A DNA stretch of 64,000 nt, taken from positions 52,096,042-52,160,041 of the forward strand of contig CM060734.1 of the NCBI GenBank assembly GCA_030704615.1, written 5' to 3'. A model generated the notes under the pieces. The model saw nothing but the letters and a program-made list of their open reading frames with translations. It was not told where the DNA came from and did not search any database. The DNA is from Takakia lepidozioides (taxonomy: Eukaryota > Streptophyta > Takakiopsida > Takakiales > Takakiaceae). Of the stretch, positions 57,558 to 64,000 are shown in pieces. The position numbers and the translations under genes are program-made. Numbering within the stretch: position 1 is the stretch's first letter; each line of letters begins with the position of its first letter.

Positions 57558-57920
57558 TTACTGATGTACTTGATGTACTAGGAAGTAAGGTTTTTCAACA
57601 AAAACAACATAAGAATGATACCGCGAAGACCCCCAATCGTTGTAAATGTTGGGATGAGTGTCCTGAAGAAACCCAGTCAGACACATCAATTTGAAAACCC
57701 GGATCCACCTAGCCAGATGGTGCATTAATTTGGCAACAACACCAAACTCCTGTCCTCCAACCATAAGTCTATTGACATCGACAACAAGATGATACTTGTA
57801 ACACCACATCGCCAAGGTGCCACAAAAAATCGATGTCATAAAGCACAAGGGATCATTATGAGCTCCATGAACAGTCTGAAAAGACTTGTAAGCGGCCTGG
57901 TAGGACTCATAAGTACTGAA
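57558..57920 (-). other. unrecognised open frame within the foreign block
   Basis: About 115 codons are open on the minus strand when read back to about 57905: TYESYQAAYKSFQTVHGAHN, DPLCFMTSIFCGTLAMWCYK, then YHLVVDVNRLMVGGQEFGVV and WGSSRYHSYVVFVEKPYF. It looks protein-like (balanced composition, hydrophobic segments), but I do not recognise the family. It may be a captured exon or part of an unknown element. Confidence 0.35.
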
Positions 57921-58444
57921 CTCTCATGGAATTATCGGCCAGTTGTAGGGCAAAGACGTCAGATGTTCATTTTCACCCCATTGACCACGACGAGGACAAC
58001 AACATACGCAGCTCCCTGTTATGTTACGTGGCCATTGCATGTTGATAGGTGCCGGTCGATTACCCAACTTAGTATGGAGTCTCTTGCACAAAATTCACAT
58101 TGTTGATTGGCCGTTGCCTCATTAGGTAATTTTTCATTTTTACCCTATTTTGTTCACATTCCATCTTGGAATGACCACTAAGATTGCATATGTGGCAAAG
58201 GTTCCCCTTTGCCGGACGCATAAAATGTTATGTTTCCTGTCCTTTTGATGCATTAATGGGCTCGTGATTAATTCCGGCTGATATACCGGGTAGGTACTTT
58301 GACGGTCATGTTTGTCTTCTTGTGTGATGGCGTTCGTTATTGCAGTACATGCAATGCGGAGTGCCGAATTTGACTCCCAAACTGTCTTTATACTTACCGG
58401 CCATTTTACTGACGTTAACTCGTGTCCACCTGTCACTGCCCTTA

Positions 58445-58560
58445 TGGACTGTGCAACCTGTGTGGGCTGTGTTGCCTGTGTTGGGCTGTAACAGGCTGTA
58501 TTGGGCTGTGATATGCTGTGACAGACCGTGGTAGGCTGTGATGGCTGTGTGAACACCTGT
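58445..58560. repeat. degenerate tandem repeat of ggctgtg units
   Basis: About ten units of roughly 10-11 bp (ggctgtgttgcctgtgttgg...) in tandem. Confidence 0.7.
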
Positions 58561-58708
58561 GTTCTCTGCTATGGCCATACACATCCGGCGTTATGACCAG
58601 TGCTTCATGCTCCACTGGTCCTACTGGTGTAGTATACGACTGCATCTGTGTTTCAAGATGCAAATCATGCTGCAATGGTCTATCATGGATACCGAGGTTT
58701 ACTATTTC

Positions 58709-58756
58709 ATGAGCCCATGAGCCCATGAGCCTATGAGCCTATGAGCTCATGAGCGG
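58709..58756. repeat. 10-bp tandem repeat (atgagcccat)
   Basis: Five successive units catgagccca / tatgagccta. Confidence 0.85.
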
Positions 58757-58989
58757 GTATCCGCGGAATTGGAATTTTTGTGTCTTTACTGACGGTATTA
58801 TGTCCTCATACCTCGATAATAGGTCTCTTTCTCCTGGTCCAGGATGCTGAATGAGGTATTTCGGCGCCGTTATTCCACGTCATGACTGAAAAACATTGTG
58901 CATGACAGGAAAGAGACACAAATTTGTAGCCCGAACAAGCCATTGTACTGACAAGGTAACATATTTAAACCACAAGAAGACCCGGCGGG

Positions 58990-59871
58990 AGGGTGACTCC
59001 TTCCGACCGGAAAAGAAGTAGGATAGGCCACGCGGCGATAATGGCACATGGAAATCAAAGGGAGGGCCTTTACACGTCACAGCGGCACCCGGTGCTCCGA
59101 AAGGAAAATCAGGTGCGGTGGCTTATGGTGGACAGAAGTCGACCTTCGATAGAGTGTGCTTTAATTGCGGGGAGCCCTGGCACATGGCCAAGAAGTGCGC
59201 GAAACCCCGACAATTGAACATGACTCGGACGACCACGGAGCTGTCCGAAGATTCCATCAGCCACTTGGTGGACGCGGTGGTTGCCAAGACTTGTAAGGTA
59301 GGCAACTACTCTTGTGAGTTGTATCAGGAGACCGGCCCCTTGCGTAAAGGGAGTCAGTTAATGTTCGTGAGTGGGATAATTTCCGGAACTAACGTGTCGT
59401 TGTTGGTGGACATAGGAGCGTCGTACTCCTTCATGACACCGGGAACGGCACGGAAGCTGGGGCTCCCGACAAGTGATGTGGGGGCCTCTATTGAAGTGCG
59501 TTCTGCCAAAGGAGAACCACAACTGGCGACGAGGTTGGCATTCGATGTTCCTCTTCAGCTGGGGAATTGGGAGGGACGTGAAAACTTCACCATTTGCGAG
59601 ATCCATTGAGTGGATCTCATTTTGGGGATGACCTTTTTGAGCAAATCCGGAGCGGTCATAGATGGCCGCAAGAGAGTAGTCACGCTACCGTGTGGGGATG
59701 GTGGCGAATTTTTACGGGTGTCGAAAACGCCCAACCGAGTAGGAGGGCGAATAAACCTGCTGACAGCACATGAGTGGGCCGTGGAGAAGCCACACGAATC
59801 CCAGTTTTTGCTTTACGTAAGACAAGTGGAAGGAGAAGTCGATAGGGAGCCGAGCCTAGATTGGATCAAGG
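58990..59871 (+). pseudogene. Ty3/gypsy gag zinc knuckle and protease, second element
   Basis: A CCHC knuckle (CFNCGEPWHMAKKC, about 59156-59197) is followed by a retropepsin: VSLLVDIGASYSFMTPGTAR, RLAFDVPLQLGNWEG and, after a TGA at about 59607, VDLILGMTFLSKSGAVID. The active-site triad is DIG instead of DSG/DTG. The sequence ends abruptly at about 59871 against the integrase of the minus-strand element; RT onward is missing. Confidence 0.85.
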
Positions 59872-60136
59872 GGAGTGATCTATCAAGGCTTGCTCACACA
59901 AAGCCTGAAACTCCCCCAAGAACTCTCTCCCCTGGTTCGTGAGTACCTCGGTTGCTATCACACACCATGCACCTTGCCACTAACTGTTGCACATCCGTGT
60001 GCATGCCCCGCCACCAATACTGCCTTTGCGGCAAACTATGAGTGCGCCGCATTCCAAAATGTCCCAACTCCTCATAGGCATGGTGTACCAATCGCGCTCG
60101 TTGTGTTGGATAGGATCCGATCTCTCTTCTTAGCAA
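59872..60136 (-). pseudogene. integrase, N-terminal half, of the methyltransferase retrotransposon
   Basis: The zinc-binding module reads ARLVHHAYEELGHFGMRRTH ... WWRGMHTDVQQLVARCMVCD (H-x-H ... C-x2-C). Directly after CMVCD the other frame reads IATEVLTNQGREFLGEFQAL + CEQALIDH, i.e. the part around the second catalytic Asp (here replaced: TNQG rather than TDxG). The roughly 80 residues normally between these parts, with the first catalytic Asp, are deleted. Confidence 0.85.
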
Positions 60137-61690
60137 TCACACTGGCTGCTGTCTCTCCAGTACGAAGGTAGGCCAACACTGCTGCATCTTCATGTACATC
60201 CTTAGCACCACCAAACTCCTCACTATTCTCTGGATCGTCATGCACGCTATCTACATGACCAATCGCATGAGATGAACCAGCTTGAGCTCCCATTGCTAGA
60301 ATGCACAAAAAGACCGATGCATGCCATCCTGGCACCATCTCCTCATCCGTCTCATCATGCCACCGAGCTCCAGTATCATCATGCTCGTTCATGCATAGAT
60401 TACGACTCAATCCATCTGCATCCCGACTGACAATACCGGCTCGATGCACCACCTGGAAGTCATAGTCTTGAAGCATAAGTGCCCACCGTGCAAGCTTCCA
60501 TGTAAGCTTGTCTGACTCCATCAACCACTTCAATGGTTGGTGATCCGTGACAAGGGTGAAGAGATTGTCATAGAGGTAGCATCTGAAATGTGTCACTGCC
60601 CATACCGCAGCTAGACACTCCCCTTCATAGGAACTATACTTCACCTCGGCATCATTGTTCGAGCGGCTAGCATATGCCACTACAAACTCTCTTCCCTCAT
60701 CATCCACCTGTGTGAGCACTGCTCCAATCCCCAGCATACCCCAATCCATATGTAGCTGGAAAGGCCGCCTCCGAATAGGCCGCCTCAGAATAGATGCAGA
60801 AGTCAATCGAGCCTTGAGTTCCTCAAAGGCTTCCTCCTGCTCTTCCTCCCACTGCCACTCCTGACCCACCTTGGTCAACTTGGTAAGAGCCTTTGCAATG
60901 CTGCTAAATCCCTTGACAAACCGTCGATAGTAGTTTGTCAATCCCATGAAAGCACGAACTTTGCTCACATCCATGGGGCGTGGAATGCATGCAATGGCCT
61001 CCACCTTTGTCTGTTGAACACCCAATCCTCCAGGGTATATCATATGGCCCAGATACTCAATCTGATTGTGGAAGAACTTGCACTTTCCGGGGTGCAGTTT
61101 CAACCCGTGCGCTCTCAAGCGCTTAAACACCACCTGAAGGTGTCTCTCATGCTCCTCAACCGTAGCACTAAAGATGATGATGTCATCAATGTAGCACCGG
61201 GCGAAGTCTAGCCCCGCGAGAATCCTATCCATGACCCTCTGAAACTCTGCAGGAGCATTCTTCAACCCAAACGGTAAAAACCGCCATTGGTACAAACAAT
61301 CATTCCCATGTTGATCAATCCCCCAGAAGGATGGTATGGCATGGCATATCTATCAGACTTAGTCTGACGGTTCACAGGACGATAGTCTCCACACATCCTT
61401 CTTTCTGTCCAATTGCCATAGATATCTTTATTAGCTGGCATCACCGTTGCCGAGGCATACTCCTCGCCTGACAACTCCACCAATCCAGCTTCGAACAACT
61501 CCATAGTCCTTGACTGGATCAATGACCTCTCCATGTCACTATACCGGTAGGGCCTTCGAAAGATTGACGTGTCACTTGCCAAATCAATACGAATCTCCTG
61601 ACCTTTCAAACTCCCCAAATCCTTCAAACCGAAGGCAAAGCAATTTCTATAAGCCCTTAGAAATCGATGGATCCTCCGTCTCTCTCCTCC
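60115..61690 (-). pseudogene. Ty3/gypsy reverse transcriptase and RNase H of the methyltransferase retrotransposon
   Basis: The RT N-terminus (LKDLGSLKGQEIRIDLASD, FRRPYRYSDMERSLIQSRT, RRMCGDYRPVNRQTKSDRYA) lies at 61262-61690. After MPYHP about 40 residues are lost, including motif A (LDLRSGYHQ-type) with the first catalytic Asp; reading resumes in another frame at FWGIDQHGNDCLYQWRFLPF. Motif C is intact (CYIDDIIIFS, 61193-61182). The thumb and connection follow (KVRAFMGLTNYYRRFVKGFS), then RNase H with its acidic residues retained (HMDWGMLGIGAVL, YEGECLA, TDHQPLKWL, DADGLSR). A frameshift near 60115 leads into the integrase. Confidence 0.92.
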
Positions 61691-61786
61691 GGTGACTGTA
61701 GATCCAACATCTGGTTCCCAATTGTCCTCAGTGACTGCAACCTTGGGTACACCAGGCTTGGAGGTAAGAGACGAATCCTTTGGTTG

Positions 61787-63238
61787 CTAGATAACAACCT
61801 CTTGGGCCTTGTCCGCCCAATCTGACTGTGGCGTAGCCTCCAGTTGCTTCGCCATAGCCACCTTGAGAACATCCTCTGAGCAAGAAACATTTTCAACCTC
61901 TTCAAAAACCTTGGCCACCTTGGCCTCCAACTCATCCTCAGTCCATGGCTCTCCCCACTCCTCATACTGCTCCTTGAGAGATCCAATGACTCTCTTTTTG
62001 CGCCTCTCATCCCACATCTGCCATGGGTGTTTGCAACCCACGATCCTGTGCTCGCCCCCACTCACTGCCTCAACCGTCCCGGTTGGCAGGGAGGATGCAC
62101 CATCCAATGGGAGTGTAGAAGTAGCCATCAATGCTTGCAATCTCCGTTGCTCAGCCATGCACAAGCAAATTATCCATGTCAAGCAATTTAAATCCATTGC
62201 TTGACCCAACACTTGATGGCGTGATGACTCTGACAGAACTGGCACATCTGTAGTGCCGGTGGCAAATCCCATTGCCCGCTCTCGTTTATCCGCATTGGGC
62301 TCCACCAATTGCTGTAGCACACTCTCCCAAATCAACCCAGGACCATTGTCTTGAAAAGCATGAGACGAGGGAAAGCTCATGAGCGTAGGCAAGGCCGCAC
62401 GTGGCTGCCCCACTTGATTGACCACGGCTAGAGGTGGACGATCATCATGTCGCACTCTCTGTGGTTGCCTCCCTTGGTCCAAAATGCCTTCAACCGTAAG
62501 ATTGGGTGGCCGTTGAATGGAATCGTATGCTCTCTTGAGCAGCTCTGGTGGTGCAAGATTGGTCCACCACAATCGAGGTTGATGCGCGCGTGATCCCACA
62601 GATGCTGCATCCAATAACACCGCCGATCCAATCCAAGACCGCACCTGATGCACACTGGCCATTACCCTGGCCCGAGAATCCCCCATAAGATGAACATTCT
62701 CTAAGATATAGCCTAGAGGTTGCACTTGCCTCGTCTGCAAGTCCCGCAACACTCGCAACATCTCCCAAAACAAATGCGATCGTGCATCATGCAAGCCATT
62801 CCCATGACCTGCGGGAGAGTGTCATTGGCAAGGCCATCCAGCTATCACCAAGTCAATGGAACCATACCGGTCCAAATCATCCGCCCCCAGCAAGGTAATG
62901 TCTGCTGGCAAGGCCTTTTGATACCTTTGAATTGTTGAGAGAGGCAACAATTCAGGATACCGGTGTGTGAACAAGACGATGTGGCGCATAGAAATACGCC
63001 GAGCTATCTCATCATTCTCCACATACAAGTACTTGCGTAATTTAATCCCTGCTTGCAACACTCCTGCAAGCCCAGTGTTCATGCCTCCAAACAGGTCTAG
63101 CAAACAAATCCCTGAGTCAGGTGGTTGCCAAGTAATGGGCACCGTGTCCAAAGGAGCTAACTCAGGAGGTCTAGGTGATGTCACTAAACTCCCCTCACTC
63201 ATCAATGGAAAAGGCCTCCTGCCATGCTTGGTGCACAC
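61787..63238 (-). pseudogene. DNMT3-like cytosine-5 DNA methyltransferase encoded between protease and RT
   Basis: Motifs run in the canonical order: I ICLLDLFGGMNTGLAGVLQA (about 63106-63045), II YLYVENDEIARRI, IV DLVIAGWPCQ (catalytic Pro-Cys at 62833-62828), then in the same frame HSPAGHGNGLHDARSHLFWE, VI GYILENV (62701-62693), VIII SRAHQPRLWWTNL (about 62570), IX/X KRERAMGFATGTTD and RHQVLGQAMDLN (about 62281-62190). Motif VIII with R-x-x-W-x-N resembles DNMT3/DRM types, but the order is not permuted as in plant DRMs, and motif IV has PCQ as in DNMT1/bacterial enzymes. A TGA at 62824-62822, one base from GGA, stops the frame straight after PCQ. It transfers a methyl group from SAM to cytosine in DNA. 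It ends in a charged linker (EEWGEPWTEDELEAKVAKVF) before RT. Confidence 0.93.
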
Positions 63239-64000
63239 ACTCGCCTGCTACTCGATGCAAATTCCCAACCGTACCCCACAGTGGAATATGCATAGGCACA
63301 TGAGGAAGCAAATCAGCCTTGTATGCCAATTGTTTGTCCTCATCAGGTGATGGCCTATCATCTGCATGGCTATTGCCCTCCAAGAGCTCACCACCCCAAG
63401 CCACCACCCCTAAAAATGCAGCCAATGTGGGCATCATGTTTCTATGATCCACTACTACATTCCCAATAAACCGCATTGGGAGCAGTGCACATCGGCCATC
63501 TCCTGACTGCCATTCCGGCCTATAGGATGTCGTTTCCTCCCAAAAGTCCAGAGTGAACCCCATGGGGTATAACACCGCCCTACCAACAAGCACATCATAA
63601 GACATCGCGTCCGTAACAATGGTTTTAGCTCTCATGACAGAGCTGGCCGTAGGATGATCCGGCTGCAATCGAATGAAAAGCTCATGACATATAATCCCTC
63701 GTGCCTTCTCTGAACCGCCCAAAGATGTTTGAATTTGGAAAGGGCAAGGCTCCAAATCCGCCCAAGCCTGCAATTGCTGCTCTTCCCAATATCAATGGTT
63801 GTGCTCCCGAGTCCAACAAGACCCGTAGTGGCCTATACCTCCTCCCGGCTGGGCCACCCAACTGAAACACACCATCTTGATTGTCCACCAGGACTACCCC
63901 AGGAGTCACCATACTACGCTTAATGGCTGGTCTAGCTTGCAATTCCTGCGACCTTGCAGCTGCCGCTTGTCATGGTGCAGCTGTGGCTATCTTCACCCTT
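63195..64000 (-). pseudogene. aspartic protease of the methyltransferase retrotransposon, element continues past the window
   Basis: The active-site loop VLLDSGAQPLILGRAAIAGL (DSG at 63813-63805) is followed, after a one-base frameshift near 63770, by DLEPCPFQIQTSLGGSEKAR and AMSYDVLVGRAVLYPMGFTL, the typical C-terminal retropepsin half. A further conserved-looking stretch leads to the methyltransferase. Upstream, the frame reads RSQELQARPAIKRSMVTPG with a stop near 63970. The gag and 5' LTR must lie beyond 64000. Confidence 0.85.

Noticed and set aside
1-64000. CRISPR array, bacterial operons or rRNA genes
   Set aside because: No spaced direct repeats of CRISPR type, no ribosome-binding-site-led operons and no rRNA-like sequence; intron-bearing genes make the window eukaryotic.

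Overview
The window looks like TE-rich nuclear DNA of a streptophyte, most likely a charophyte alga (Chara-like); that placement is an inference. Support: multi-exon genes with GT-AG introns of 0.1-1.1 kb, plant-type families (AUX1/LAX auxin carrier, AXR1, U-box-type ARM repeats), and a Ty3/gypsy element carrying its own cytosine-5 DNA methyltransferase, a class I recall being reported from charophytes and dinoflagellates. No alignment or search could be run.

Four host genes can be assembled exon by exon with consistent reading phase. (1) A 14-exon AXR1/NAE1 homologue, the NEDD8-activating E1 regulatory subunit (21237-28319, +, 520 aa). (2) A 4-exon RMND5/GID2 homologue of the GID/CTLH ubiquitin ligase (33936-37249, -, 385 aa). 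(3) A tubby-domain gene with its 3' eight exons, one intron apparently GC-AG (43119-46709, +). (4) An 8-exon AUX1/LAX auxin influx carrier (47051-51722, -, 472 aa). A 3-exon armadillo-repeat gene (11245-12880, +) and an unrecognised coiled-coil gene head-to-head with AXR1 (19513-20916, -) complete the host set. Three of these act in, or resemble genes of, ubiquitin or ubiquitin-like pathways, but nothing shows that the clustering is functional.

Layout: 1-1670 decayed hAT transposase; 2085-3790 satellite; 3960-5162 hAT-like terminus and a hairpin cluster; 5639-9093 broken Ty3 element; 11.2-12.9 kb ARM gene; 14.7-15.9 kb minisatellite and duplicated AT-rich DNA; 16.7-17.8 kb non-autonomous hAT element with perfect 8-bp target duplications and a SINE inside; 19.5-28.3 kb divergent gene pair; 28.4-31.8 kb LINE and LINE tails; 33.9-51.7 kb the RMND5, tubby and AUX1 genes with LINE tails in introns; 52.9-54.6 kb SINEs, microsatellite and a long inverted repeat; 54.7-64 kb the methyltransferase retrotransposon (-), interrupted at 55.76-59.87 kb by truncated Copia and Ty3 pieces on the opposite strand.

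The most unusual object is the element at 54.7-64 kb. Read on the minus strand it goes protease - DNMT3-like methyltransferase - reverse transcriptase - RNase H - integrase - PHD finger, so a DNA-methylation writer and a chromatin-reader fold sit in one mobile element. This copy is dead: there is a stop immediately after the catalytic Pro-Cys-Gln, RT motif A is deleted, part of the integrase core is deleted, and the integrase is split by the foreign block.
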